DNA from: Mycolicibacterium porcinum | GTDB taxonomy: Bacteria; Actinomycetota; Actinomycetes; Mycobacteriales; Mycobacteriaceae | DNA length: 64,000 bases | Assembly (NCBI GenBank): GCA_001942045.1 | Contig: MSTD01000005.1 | Span: 1 to 64,000 of the forward strand | Reading direction: 5' to 3' | Shown: positions 38,501 through 46,083 of the stretch, in pieces | How the letters are laid out: the number at the start of each line of letters is the position of its first letter | How positions within the stretch are numbered: position 1 is the first letter of the stretch | Translations under genes and position numbers: made by a program | The notes under the pieces: model-generated | Seen by the model: only the letters and a program-made list of their open reading frames with translations | Database searches by the model: none | What the model was told of the DNA's origin: nothing

Positions 38501-38592
38501 TCATCCTGGGCAAGCACCGTAACGGCCCCACGGCGAATATCACTGTGGCGCACCAGCTTCACTTCTCGCGGTTCACGAACATGGCGCGCTGA
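35518..38592 (+). CDS. dnaB: Replicative DNA helicase DnaB with two inteins
   Basis: The 1024-residue precursor, after removal of two inteins (residues 236-373 and 541-965), gives a 461-aa helicase of normal length. The N-terminal primase-interacting domain is residues 1 to about 165. The RecA-like motor has the P-loop GVGK at 232-235, split by intein 1 before STLGLDFM. Walker B VVVDYMQLM and the QLNRGPEQR motif follow. Intein 2 lies between DLRESG and SLEQDAD. DnaB unwinds DNA at the fork; both inteins sit in ATPase motifs, so no helicase activity is possible before splicing. It matches Rv0058, which carries only the second intein. The Tn7-like element starts 15 nt after the stop codon. Confidence 0.97.
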   Translation: MAVVDDLGYPDSETDGPPPGEDFGRQPPQDMAAEQAVLGGMLLSKDAIADVLERLRPGDFYRPAHQNVYDAILDLYGRGEPADAVTVAAELDRRGLLRRIGGAPYLHTLISTVPTAANAGFYAGIVAEKALLRRLVEAGTRVVQYGYAGADGADVTDVVDRAQAEIYDVTERRASEDFVALEDLLQPTMDEIDAIASQGGISRGVPTGFTEFDEITNGLHPGQMIIIAARPGVGKALALDTPLPTPNGWTTMGDVAVGDDLIGADGEPTRVIAATEIMLGRPCFEVEFSDGARIVADAQHQWPTGDGIRTTTQLRPGLHTIAAPTSRGGAPVLAPVTQVAAVRRLPSVPVRCVEVDNAAHLYLAGPAMVPTHNSTLGLDFMRSCSIKHRMASVIFSLEMSKSEIVMRLLSAEAKIKLADMRSGRMSDDDWTKLARRMSEISEAPLYIDDSPNLTMMEIRAKGRRLAQKADLKLVVVDYMQLMSSGKKYESRQQEVSDFSRSLKLMAKELEVPVIAISQLNRGPEQRTDKRPQVSDLRESGCMTANTRILRADNGAEVTFGELMETGERPLVWSLDERKRMVARPMTNVFPSGRKEVFTLRMASGREVEATANHPFLTVDGWVPLGELAVGDRLATPRRVPEPVQTERMHDSEVILLAHMIGDGSCVKRQPIRYASVDKANLLEVEISALHFGVTAVRDEYPAARVTTLRLPAPHRLTHGKRNPIAAWLDKLGLFGKRSYEKFVPKEVFALPNDQVALFLHHLWATDGSVRWDATARQARVYYATTSRQLADDVTQLLLRVGVYARIKRAKKAGYRDCWHVLIYGGDNQHRFLAHVGVNGERGVKAREALKHLDGAIRNPNLDTVPKEVWQQVKSALVREGMTHRQFAAAMGTKFCGSTMWKHAPSRLRLHRAAALLDDADLHDLATNDVFWDEIVEITSIGEHDVYDGTVPGTNNFVVQGITAHNSLEQDADMVLLLHRPDAIDREDPRGGEADIILGKHRNGPTANITVAHQLHFSRFTNMAR
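36223..36636 (+). other. DnaB intein 1: class-3 mini-intein in the P-loop
   Basis: A 138-residue in-frame insertion begins with Ala (ALALDTPLP after GVGK) and ends MVPTHN before Ser+1. The usual N-terminal Cys or Ser nucleophile is absent. Instead the WCT triad of class-3 inteins is present: Trp67 (AQHQW), Cys117 (VPVRCVEV) and Thr136 (VPTHN). In class 3 the internal Cys forms the first branched intermediate. There is no endonuclease domain, so it is a mini-intein that cannot home on its own. It is the same insertion site and type as M. smegmatis DnaBi1. Confidence 0.9.
37138..38412 (+). other. DnaB intein 2: LAGLIDADG homing-endonuclease intein
   Basis: A 425-residue insertion begins CMTANTRIL (Cys1) and ends GITAHN before Ser+1. 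Splicing block B is EATANHPFL and block F is TVPGTNNFVVQGI, typical of class 1. The two dodecapeptide motifs LLAHMIGDGS and LFLHHLWATDGS mark a LAGLIDADG endonuclease, and both acidic residues are kept. It occupies the same site as the M. tuberculosis DnaB intein and is alignable with it over its whole length. Confidence 0.93.
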
Positions 38593-38602
38593 CGCAAAGT
38601 CA

Positions 38603-38607
38603 TCAGG
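38603..38607. repeat. Target-site duplication TCAGG, dnaB-side copy
   Basis: TCAGG immediately precedes the transposon end TGTAGG. The identical 5 bases follow the other end at 63235-63239. Five bp is the duplication size made by Tn7-family and related transposases. Confidence 0.9.
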
Positions 38608-38683
38608 TGTAGGTTCTCACGGAACGTGGCGGGATCTCACGGATGATGGCGGAGTGATGGCGGATCCGCCAAATTGGTGAGAC
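38608..38683 (+). repeat. dnaB-proximal transposon end with TnsB-site-like repeats
   Basis: The terminal TGTAGGTTCTCA runs into two tandem 20-bp repeats. TCTCACGGA-ACG-TGGCGG starts at 38615 and TCTCACGGA-TGA-TGGCGG starts at 38635. A further TGATGGCGG follows at 38655. These look like an array of TnsB-binding sites. GGCGGATCCGCC (38659-38670) is a perfect 12-bp palindrome that could be an operator for the tns genes. GGTGAGAC at 38676-38683 is the same core in the opposite direction. Confidence 0.72.
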
Positions 38684-38778
38684 ACGCGGGTTGTTCAATC
38701 CGATGTCTGCGCCGACAGCCATGTCACGATCAGGTCACCAAAGCAGTCTGATCCGATTGCAGGGCCGAGGTGATCGCC

Positions 38779-39513
38779 ATGGGCCGCAGTGGAGACAAGG
38801 CGTCGAGTGTCTCTGTCTCATACCGACGTGCAGACGACCTGAGTGAAGTGGCACGAGAGTGGACTGCGGCAGGGATCGACGAACTTGCCAATGCGGCGCC
38901 GTGGCGGACCTTTCGGTGGCACCGCGGACAGAAGCACTACTCGGGTACCTACTGGTCGAGCACCATCGGTAACCACGTCATCTACGAATCGCGACTTGAG
39001 TTGGCGCGCTTGCTATTTGCCGACTTTGATACGAGTGTGCAGAACATCGTCGCCCAACCATTTCTGCTACGAGCGTCGGTCGACCGCAAGCCACGCAAGC
39101 ACGTCCCAGACTTTCTATTGGTCACGAATATCGGCCCTGTTGTCGTCGACGTGAAGCCAGCCCGTCGTCTGGCCGATCCCGAGGTGGCCTTCACGTTCGA
39201 GTGGACCCGCGAGCTGGTTGAGGCGAAAGGCTGGCGTTACGAGGTGGCGGCCGAGCCCATCGCTGCGGAACTGCAGAATGTCCGCTTCCTATCGGGATAC
39301 CGGCGCGATTGGCTATTCCGGTCGGAGCTCCTGACACGAGTGCGGGGGAAGGATCTGGACGGCCTGGTACTCGCAGATGCGCTCAAGTGTCTGCCGGATG
39401 AACCGATCCAACACGTCAAATCGAGCCTGCTGCACCTCATTTGGCGCCAAGAGCTGCTGATAGATCTGAGCGCGCCGCTTAGCGGACGAACGGAACTGAG
39501 GAGACGGGCATGA
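38779..39513 (+). CDS. tnsA: TnsA-like heteromeric transposase endonuclease subunit
   Basis: A 244-aa TnsA homologue, the nuclease that cuts the 5' ends of the transposon while TnsB cuts the 3' ends. The restriction-endonuclease-like core shows YESRLELARLLF (Glu70 and Glu74), HVPDFLLV (Asp111) and VVVDVKP (Lys126). These correspond to the E-D-QxK residues of Tn7 TnsA. The C-terminal part (about 150-244) is helical, with winged-helix character, and should contact TnsC. ATG 38779 has GAGG about 9 nt upstream and is preferred to GTG 38770. The stop overlaps the tnsB start (ATGA), indicating coupled synthesis of the two transposase subunits. Confidence 0.9.
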   Translation: MGRSGDKASSVSVSYRRADDLSEVAREWTAAGIDELANAAPWRTFRWHRGQKHYSGTYWSSTIGNHVIYESRLELARLLFADFDTSVQNIVAQPFLLRASVDRKPRKHVPDFLLVTNIGPVVVDVKPARRLADPEVAFTFEWTRELVEAKGWRYEVAAEPIAAELQNVRFLSGYRRDWLFRSELLTRVRGKDLDGLVLADALKCLPDEPIQHVKSSLLHLIWRQELLIDLSAPLSGRTELRRRA

Positions 39514-41657
39514 GTTCAGCTGCGGTTCGAATCGGTGTGGGCACGCGACTTGTGCACGACGGGGAGCTGGTGGAGATCGTTGAGATCCACGCTGGCCGGA
39601 CGGGCATGGACGTCGTGTTGAAATGTACATCGAAGCAAGCCCTCATCCGTGCCAGCTTCAACGAACTCCTCACGTCTGGCGCCACGCGAGTTATCCCCGA
39701 ACGGGACGGGCCGTCAGGTGATGACGACTTCGAGCCGGCCGGGGTTGTTCTTGCTCAGCTGAGCGGCGCTGAGCGTAACGAGGTGATCGACCGAGCGGCG
39801 CACGTCCGTGAGGTGCTGACTGGGTTCCGTTCGGGTAGTAAGGAATTGGCGCTCCCCGGGGAGCCGCGGTCGGAGTACCGAGGCGATGTCCCGCTGTCGA
39901 GACGTTACGCGAGCAAAGCGCGTGAGCTTGGTGCTGGGGTGCGCTCGATCGAGCGTTGGGTGCAGCAATTCCAGAAGAGCGGTGAGGCGGGACTTGCGCC
40001 GACGCACGATCGCGCGGGTGCTGGCCCGGGTGCGAACGTCGACTCTCGGTGGACAGAGATGGCAGTTGAGGTGATGGTCGAGCACGCAGACCAATCCCGG
40101 CCGTCGCAAACGATGGTCATCAAGCGAACCAACGCGCGGATTGTCGCTCGTTTTGGCGAAGGGGTCGTTGAAGTCCCTTCGCGTGCAACAGCATTTCGTG
40201 TTCTTGCCGAGCTAGAAAAGCGGTACCCGACCTTCCGGTTGAGTACGAAACGCAACCGCGACATCGCGGACCGTCCAGACGGGTTGTACGGGAAGCTCCG
40301 CCCGACCAGGCCCGGCGAGTACATGCTGATGGACACCACGCGCCTGGACGTCTTTGCGATGGATCCGATTACGTTGCGGTGGGTGCAGGCGGAGTTGACG
40401 ATCGGTATGGACTGGTATACCCGCTGCGTCACCGGGATTCGGTTGACACCGGTGTCGACGAAGTCAGTGGATGCGGCCGCAGTCCTGTATCAGTCTTATC
40501 GGCCACGGCCAGCCGGCAAGAACTGGCCGACGCATGCGGTGTGGCCCGAACATGGTGTGCCGAGGTCCGTTCTGGTTGACGTGCAGGCAGTTGACGGCAC
40601 GTTCGTCGGCGCAGCGGGCCCGGCGATCGTGCCCGAGACCGTGGTGATCGATCACGGCAAGATTTACGTGTCTGAGCATATGACGAGTGTCTGTCAGCGG
40701 CTCGGGATTTCGATCCAGCCGGCCCGACTACGGACAGGCCGAGACAAAGGGCCAGTGGAGAGATTCTTTCGCACGATTCGCGAAGACCTGCTCCAAATCC
40801 TCCCCGGATACAAGGGTCCAGATATTCACTCGCGAGGGCTCGACCCGGAGTCGGAGGCGTTCTTCTATCTTGACGAGTTGGAAGCGATCATCCGCGAGTG
40901 GGTGGCAGTGGAGTATCACCGCCGACCGCATGACAGTCTCGTCGATCCGCATGTGCCAGGGCTACGTATGTCCCCGGCACAGATGTTTGAACACGGCATT
41001 GCTCGCGCCGGCTACATCGAGGCGCCACGTGATCCCGATTTGGCGTACGAGTTCCTGAAAGCCGAGTTCCGCAAGGTGCAGCACTACGGGGTGGATTTGG
41101 GTGGTCGCCGGTACAACGGCATGTCATTGAGCCCTTACCGCAATGTGGCCAGCCCGTATAAGGGAAAAGCCAAGGGGGGCTGGCCTATTCACTACGACCC
41201 CGACGACGTCACCCGCGCCTACTTCCGCGATCCGGAGACCCGCAAGTGGCACACGTTGATGTGGGAGCACGCACCGTCGATGGAGATGCCGCTGAGCCAG
41301 GATGCGCTGCAATTCGCACGTAAGCTAGCCGCTTCAAAGTACACCTACCCCGATGATCGACTTGCGGTCACCGATCTGTTGGAGCGGTGGAACCTCGGGT
41401 TGGGCTCCACGCTGGCGGAACGGCGGATGGCGCTGCGGCTGTCCCGCGAAGACACACTGATCGACCAGAGTGCTGTGCTGAACGACGTTGGCACCCTGCC
41501 GTCAGTAGCCCGCGTGATGGCGACAGCCGATCCTCCCGCCGATGAGGAACCGGACACGCCCGATGTACCCGATCCGGAGACCGGTGATGACGACGCCGAG
41601 GACGAACTCGACGACTATGTCAGCGACTTCTACGCCGACGCGCTGGAGGACGCGTGA
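39510..41657 (+). CDS. tnsB: TnsB-like DDE transposase (Mu/Tn7 family)
   Basis: A 715-aa retroviral-integrase-superfamily transposase. The N-terminal helix-turn-helix (about residues 135-165, with GAGVRSIERWVQQFQ) and a second DNA-binding segment (about 170-240) should bind the end repeats. The catalytic triad is Asp275 (YMLMDTTRLD), Asp381 (VVIDHGKIY) and Glu417 (DKGPVERFF), with D-E spacing typical of the family. A Mu-type beta-barrel follows (about 500-560). The last 40 residues are strongly acidic (DDDAEDELDD), in the place where TnsB proteins carry a C-terminal TnsC-contact tail. It overlaps tnsA and tnsC by 4 nt each. Confidence 0.95.
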   Translation: MSSAAVRIGVGTRLVHDGELVEIVEIHAGRTGMDVVLKCTSKQALIRASFNELLTSGATRVIPERDGPSGDDDFEPAGVVLAQLSGAERNEVIDRAAHVREVLTGFRSGSKELALPGEPRSEYRGDVPLSRRYASKARELGAGVRSIERWVQQFQKSGEAGLAPTHDRAGAGPGANVDSRWTEMAVEVMVEHADQSRPSQTMVIKRTNARIVARFGEGVVEVPSRATAFRVLAELEKRYPTFRLSTKRNRDIADRPDGLYGKLRPTRPGEYMLMDTTRLDVFAMDPITLRWVQAELTIGMDWYTRCVTGIRLTPVSTKSVDAAAVLYQSYRPRPAGKNWPTHAVWPEHGVPRSVLVDVQAVDGTFVGAAGPAIVPETVVIDHGKIYVSEHMTSVCQRLGISIQPARLRTGRDKGPVERFFRTIREDLLQILPGYKGPDIHSRGLDPESEAFFYLDELEAIIREWVAVEYHRRPHDSLVDPHVPGLRMSPAQMFEHGIARAGYIEAPRDPDLAYEFLKAEFRKVQHYGVDLGGRRYNGMSLSPYRNVASPYKGKAKGGWPIHYDPDDVTRAYFRDPETRKWHTLMWEHAPSMEMPLSQDALQFARKLAASKYTYPDDRLAVTDLLERWNLGLGSTLAERRMALRLSREDTLIDQSAVLNDVGTLPSVARVMATADPPADEEPDTPDVPDPETGDDDAEDELDDYVSDFYADALEDA

Positions 41658-42781
41658 TGGCCACGAAGAATCACGCGCAGCAGCAGACCGAAGCCCGGCT
41701 GGACAATCTCACGTTGGCCCGAAAGGAGGGCTGGCAGCGATTCGTAAACACCGCCGCTCGTATCCCACCGGAGCCACTGACCCGCACCCGGCTTGAGGCG
41801 CTGGGCGAAGCGGCCTTCGACGACTACAACCGGCAGCGCCGCGAGTGGCACGCCAATCTTGGCCCGATCAAAACGCCGCAGCTTGCCGCGCTGCATGAGG
41901 ACCTGTGGGACATCGTCGACAGCAACGCCCAGGACGGCGACAAAGCCAAAGGCGCGGTGGCGATCGATGCCTTTCCTGGACTCGGGAAGACCACTTCGGT
42001 GCTGGATTTCGCCAAGAAGTTCCATCGTCGCGAAATCAACGAGCAGGGAACCGAAACCAATGCGGGCCACGAGCGTTGGCCGGTGTGCCGAGTGGGGTTG
42101 ACCGGCAATACTGGGATGGTCGAATTCAATAAGGCGATGCTCGGCTTTTACGCCCATCCGGGAGTCACACGGGGCAAGGCAGCTGACTACGCCTATCGAG
42201 CATTGGACAACGTCCTGAGCTGCGAGACCAAGTTGCTCATAATCGATGATCTGCACTTTCTCCGCTGGCGCAACACAGTCGGGGTGGAGATCAGCAACCA
42301 TTTCAAATACATCGCCAACGAGTTTCCCGTCACCCTGATCTTCGTCGGCGTCGGTCTGGCAGCTCGCGGCCTGTTCTCCGAAGGCCATTTCTACGAAGAC
42401 GCCGTAATCGCTCAAACCGGTAGGCGGACAACAAACCTCGACATGAGGCCGTTCACCATCGAAGGGGACGAAGGTCGCCGCCAGTGGCGCCAACTCCTGC
42501 TCGCCCTGGAACAGCGGATCGTGCTGGCCGACCACCATCCCGGCATGCTCGTCGACGAGCTTTCGGACTACCTGTTTGCGCGTAGCACCGGGCATATCGG
42601 ATCGCTCATGACGTTGATCAATCGGGGCTGTCAACGCGCCGTTCGGACCGGGGCTGAAGTCCTTTCCCGCGAATTGATGGATCGCGTCAAGAACGATGCG
42701 GCGTCGGAGAAAGCCCGTCAGGAACTGGAGATCGCATTTCAGGCGCGGCGGTTGACGACTCGAATCGGTAAGGCAGGGTAA
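41654..42781 (+). CDS. tnsC: TnsC-like AAA+ transposition regulator
   Basis: A 375-aa AAA+ ATPase with Walker A PGLGKTT (Lys112) and Walker B KLLIIDDLHF (Asp198-Asp199). A sensor region follows around GVGLAARGLF (about 232). It is of the TniB/TnsC type, which assembles on target DNA, reads the signal from TniQ and activates TnsAB. The start is GTG 41654, overlapping the tnsB stop (GTGA); the following ATG at 41657 is equally possible. It lies 4 nt before tniQ. Confidence 0.92.
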   Translation: MMATKNHAQQQTEARLDNLTLARKEGWQRFVNTAARIPPEPLTRTRLEALGEAAFDDYNRQRREWHANLGPIKTPQLAALHEDLWDIVDSNAQDGDKAKGAVAIDAFPGLGKTTSVLDFAKKFHRREINEQGTETNAGHERWPVCRVGLTGNTGMVEFNKAMLGFYAHPGVTRGKAADYAYRALDNVLSCETKLLIIDDLHFLRWRNTVGVEISNHFKYIANEFPVTLIFVGVGLAARGLFSEGHFYEDAVIAQTGRRTTNLDMRPFTIEGDEGRRQWRQLLLALEQRIVLADHHPGMLVDELSDYLFARSTGHIGSLMTLINRGCQRAVRTGAEVLSRELMDRVKNDAASEKARQELEIAFQARRLTTRIGKAG

Positions 42782-42785
42782 CCGT

Positions 42786-45380
42786 TTGCGTACCTTGCCG
42801 ATCCGCGTCAACCCGATTGATGGTGAAGCCCTCGATTCCTGGCTCGAAGCGCTTGCGCATCGCACGCACACGGCATTCGGCGACCTTCTTCAGGCGGTCG
42901 GCCTCGCTACACACCCGCAGACAACCGCAGCATGGTGGATGGTAGGGCTGAGTTCCACCGAGATCGAGACGGTCAGCGCAGTGACGGGCGTTTCATCGGC
43001 CACGCTCAATCGCATGACGCTGCACCGCTACGCCGATGATGCCGTGCATATCGATCGACGGTTGTATGTCGCAGAACGGTACCTGCCGTGGAGCACACCG
43101 ACCGGATCGGGTTTTTGCCCGGCGTGCTTAGAAGAGACCGGTGGGAGATGGAACCTCGATTGGCGGCTGGGCTGGACATTCGTTTGCATCAAGCATCATT
43201 GCTTGCTCGCGCATGCCTGCCCAGAATGCGGCGGTGTGCAGCGTGGGCGGGCACATATCAAAGAGACCATCCCCCAACCAGGACGTTGCTCCAACCCGGC
43301 AACGTCAGCGCTCGGTCGCTCGCCCAAACGGTGCGGGGCCGACCTCTCACACGCGAGGGTCTCCATCTTCAGAATCGAACACCCCGTGATAGAGGCGCAA
43401 CGAACCATCAATGCCATTATCGCCACGGCGACACCAGGATTCGGTCTCTACAACGCGCACACCCAGCCACGGGCCAGCGTCCTCGCAGACATTCGGGCCG
43501 TCGCCGGACGCGTGTTGGCTTATGCCACACCACGCGATCTCGAAGCCGTCATCCCCGCTGACCTGCTCGCCGTCTACCGTGGCCCGATCCGCCGGCCTTC
43601 CTCCCCACGCGGACCCAGCCGCGACCCGAGACAGGCGGTGCCGACGCCCGCTGCAAGTGCGGCGGTCGGCGTGGTCGCCGCGCTGAACGTGCTTGATCAC
43701 GTGAGTGTCGCCGACGCCGGGGAGGCGCTGCGCTGGTTGGTGCAATCCTCGCGCGACCAGGGATTGTCTGTGACAGCAACGAACATTGGTTGGGGAAAGG
43801 GCATCTCCGCCGCACTCGTCGGAGCCCAACTCGCCGCGCTGGGACCTCTACTCAACCCCAGCGACCAACTGCGTTACCGCATCGGCACACCGATGCCGAC
43901 GCATCCCGCGCCCTCCGACGTACACAGCAACATCCTGGCCAAACGACTGCCGCCCATGCTGTGGCCGGCCTGGTCGTTGCGATTCTCGATTCCGAAATGC
44001 CATCAACGCCAACTACGGCCCACGCTGGCCGTTGCGCTTCTACTCGTCCACAGCAGGCTCAGTCTGGACGACTCGGCGCGAATAGTCGACAGCCCCATCA
44101 ACGGCCAGGCGATATCGCGCGTGCTCCAGCTCCTCGAAGACCGCGAGCACTGGCCCAACATTCGAGCCGGAATCATCCGAATGGCCGAATACCTGGCCAC
44201 CGAAAACGTACCCATCGACTACCATCTGCGCCGACGCCTCAACTACAGCCAGCTACTACCGGACATGACGTGGGCACAGATCTGTCGCGACACCGGCACC
44301 CCTGGCGCGGGGACCGCTCGGGCCAAGATCGCCCGCAGTTACCTTTTCGAACAACTCAGCGGACTGCCCTCAGCGGCGGCACCGTGGGGTGCCGATGACA
44401 GCGCATTCCGCACCAGGGTTGCCAACTTTCCGCAGCACCTCACCCCAGCACTGTCAGCTGCGCTCTACGAGCATGCGCAGGAATTCCTATCCCACATGGA
44501 TATTACGGGCGAACCGCCGGTGTGGTCTCCACCGGCCAACGTCTTTGATGGCCTTCTCCTACCTGGACCTAGTCCCGACGACCTGGATGCCGCTGAACTA
44601 CGCAATCTGGTGAACGGCGAACAGATGACGCTGGGCACTGCTGCCAAACTCGTTGGCACCAGCCTCGACACGGCGCGACACGTCCTACAGGTAGCAGCCG
44701 TCGCCAGTTCGTCCGCGACGGGCGTCGACCACGCCGCGCCGACTCGCGCATCCGCATATTGCACCGCGCGGGCCGCGCTCCCCCGCTCCCGCCTCATCGA
44801 GCTCTATCACGATCAGCGAATGTCCTTGTACGACATAGCCGTCGACATCGGAGTCAGCCGTCAGACGATCACCCGCCTCGCCCACGACTATGAGGTCCCT
44901 CTGCGGCAACCCTGCCGGCACACCAGAAACCCGGTAGACCGCGACTGGCTCTACGAGCAGTACGTCACCGGACGCCGCGCTCTCCCAGACCTCGCACGTG
45001 AGGCCGGGATGAGCACCAGCAGCATGGCCCGCTGGGCAAAGACGCACGCTATCCCCTTGCGCGGGCGAGGTGGACCGAGCCACAGCGCAAGCCTCGCCGC
45101 CCAGCGCGATGTCCCTAGCGCCCTGGAACACGACTCCACGCTCGTCGGAACCCGCACATGGCAGCGTCTGCAGCTATTCGCGTGTGCTGCGCGTTACCGG
45201 ACACTTACCGTTGCCGCGCAAGAACTTGGCGTCCGCCCGATCAGCCTCATCAACCGAATCAAGTACCTAGAAAGCGAACTCGGTGTGCAACTGCTCGTTC
45301 GTCCAGAGAATGGATGCGCAATGCAGCTCACCGACGATGGAATCCAGGTGCTGAGATCCCTCAGGCAGACGTCCGACTAA
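42786..45380 (+). CDS. tniQ: TniQ/TnsD-like target-site selector with long C-terminal HTH array
   Basis: An 864-aa TniQ-family protein. The N-terminal TniQ domain has the zinc-binding FCPAC (about residue 110), VCIKHH (about 133), ACPECGG (about 143) and RCGADL (about 182). The long C-terminal half carries at least two helix-turn-helix units, DIAVDIGVSRQTITRLA (about 682) and LAREAGMSTSSMARWAK (about 736). It ends with a LysR-type HTH (about 803-838, with VAAQELGVRPISLINRI). Long TnsD-like proteins recognise a fixed chromosomal site, so this is the candidate reader of the dnaB 3' end. The start is TTG at 42786, four nt after tnsC. Confidence 0.88.
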   Translation: MRTLPIRVNPIDGEALDSWLEALAHRTHTAFGDLLQAVGLATHPQTTAAWWMVGLSSTEIETVSAVTGVSSATLNRMTLHRYADDAVHIDRRLYVAERYLPWSTPTGSGFCPACLEETGGRWNLDWRLGWTFVCIKHHCLLAHACPECGGVQRGRAHIKETIPQPGRCSNPATSALGRSPKRCGADLSHARVSIFRIEHPVIEAQRTINAIIATATPGFGLYNAHTQPRASVLADIRAVAGRVLAYATPRDLEAVIPADLLAVYRGPIRRPSSPRGPSRDPRQAVPTPAASAAVGVVAALNVLDHVSVADAGEALRWLVQSSRDQGLSVTATNIGWGKGISAALVGAQLAALGPLLNPSDQLRYRIGTPMPTHPAPSDVHSNILAKRLPPMLWPAWSLRFSIPKCHQRQLRPTLAVALLLVHSRLSLDDSARIVDSPINGQAISRVLQLLEDREHWPNIRAGIIRMAEYLATENVPIDYHLRRRLNYSQLLPDMTWAQICRDTGTPGAGTARAKIARSYLFEQLSGLPSAAAPWGADDSAFRTRVANFPQHLTPALSAALYEHAQEFLSHMDITGEPPVWSPPANVFDGLLLPGPSPDDLDAAELRNLVNGEQMTLGTAAKLVGTSLDTARHVLQVAAVASSSATGVDHAAPTRASAYCTARAALPRSRLIELYHDQRMSLYDIAVDIGVSRQTITRLAHDYEVPLRQPCRHTRNPVDRDWLYEQYVTGRRALPDLAREAGMSTSSMARWAKTHAIPLRGRGGPSHSASLAAQRDVPSALEHDSTLVGTRTWQRLQLFACAARYRTLTVAAQELGVRPISLINRIKYLESELGVQLLVRPENGCAMQLTDDGIQVLRSLRQTSD

Positions 45381-45604
45381 CGTTCGCGGCCGAATCCCCG
45401 ACTTAACACCGAGTCGGTGTACTCCGGCGACGATCCGACGCCAGGGCCATCCTTGATCATGCCTACAAACTTCGGGGGCCAGGTCCGTCGCGGCGTAGCT
45501 TGAGCTGCGCGGGACAGCCGACATGCGTCCGCGAGTAGAGTATCCACTTGGTCGTCGGGCATGCTGTCGATCGGGCGGAGCAGCCCATCGCGACTTGCGG
45601 TCAT
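45377..45604 (-). CDS. Small hypothetical protein convergent with tniQ
   Basis: A 75-residue frame whose C-terminal part (DDQVDTLLADACRLSRAA, then a Pro/Trp-containing stretch ending VLSRGFGRE) resembles small antitoxin-like or hypothetical proteins of actinobacteria. I cannot name a family with confidence. Its stop overlaps the tniQ stop on the opposite strand. No partner toxin gene is visible beside it. ATG at 45604 or the internal ATG 14 codons later could start it. It lies inside the old transposon core, before the degenerate end. Confidence 0.35.
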   Translation of the reverse strand: MTASRDGLLRPIDSMPDDQVDTLLADACRLSRAAQATPRRTWPPKFVGMIKDGPGVGSSPEYTDSVLSRGFGRER

Positions 45605-46083
45605 TGTTTCAATCTAAGTCGTACTGACATTGAATGGCCGCACACACCACGCGCGGCCGCGACTAACCAGCCGACAACTCCTCAGAGGTGCGCCGGGCGA
45701 CGGGTGCGTGCCGAGCTTCGGGTTGCGGTGCGCGAGCGAAATGTGCTGTCAACGTCGGTTGAAAATTGACCCGACACGGGGTTAGTTTTCAGGCGACGCC
45801 GACAAACCGCGATGCCGTTGAGGTGAGACCACGCACAAACATCCAGGTCAGAGGTGCGGGACGGTGCAGCCGAAATTGAGAACCTATCCACGAGCCGAAC
45901 CGCCTCCTCGGACGACGCCAGGTCCCGTATCCAAGGTGTGTCGGGTAGCAGTCACCATGGGCTATTAACACCGTCGTGCTCGTGGTGATCGCGTTGGCGA
46001 CGGTCGCTCAATTCCGCAGTCGGCCTGGGCGCACCGAACTCTTTAGGTGCGAAAGTCAACAACGCTGACGTCCGGCGCGATTC
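45605..46083. other. Non-coding stretch between tniQ core and cargo
   Basis: These 479 nt hold no supported gene. They contain the degenerate transposon end (45801-45887). At about 45749-45771 there is TGTCAACGTCGG followed by TTGAAAATTGACC, which resembles terminal repeats of IS21-type elements but has no transposase near it. The pucR promoter should lie in the last 190 nt. Confidence 0.5.
45801..45887 (+). repeat. Degenerate internal copy of the far transposon end (R')
   Basis: The stretch aligns with the true far end at 63148-63234 over its whole length. GACAAACC is at 45801 versus 63148, TGAGACC at 45824 versus 63171, GTCAGAG at 45847 versus 63192, and TGCAG...TTGAGAACCTA at 45865 versus 63211. 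Distances between matching blocks agree within 1-3 nt. The outermost bases read CCTATC, not CCTACA, so the terminal CA is lost and this end is probably inactive. Confidence 0.8.

Noticed and set aside
38608..45380. Tn5053/Tn402-type (tniABQ) element
   Set aside because: A separate TnsA endonuclease with intact E, D and K residues is encoded, and no tniR resolvase or res site is visible, so the Tn7-like class fits better.
45749..45771. IS21-type terminal-repeat-like motif (TGTCAACGTCGG...TTGAAAATTGACC)
   Set aside because: No istA/istB-like gene or second repeat is present. At most a relic, so not annotated as an insertion sequence.
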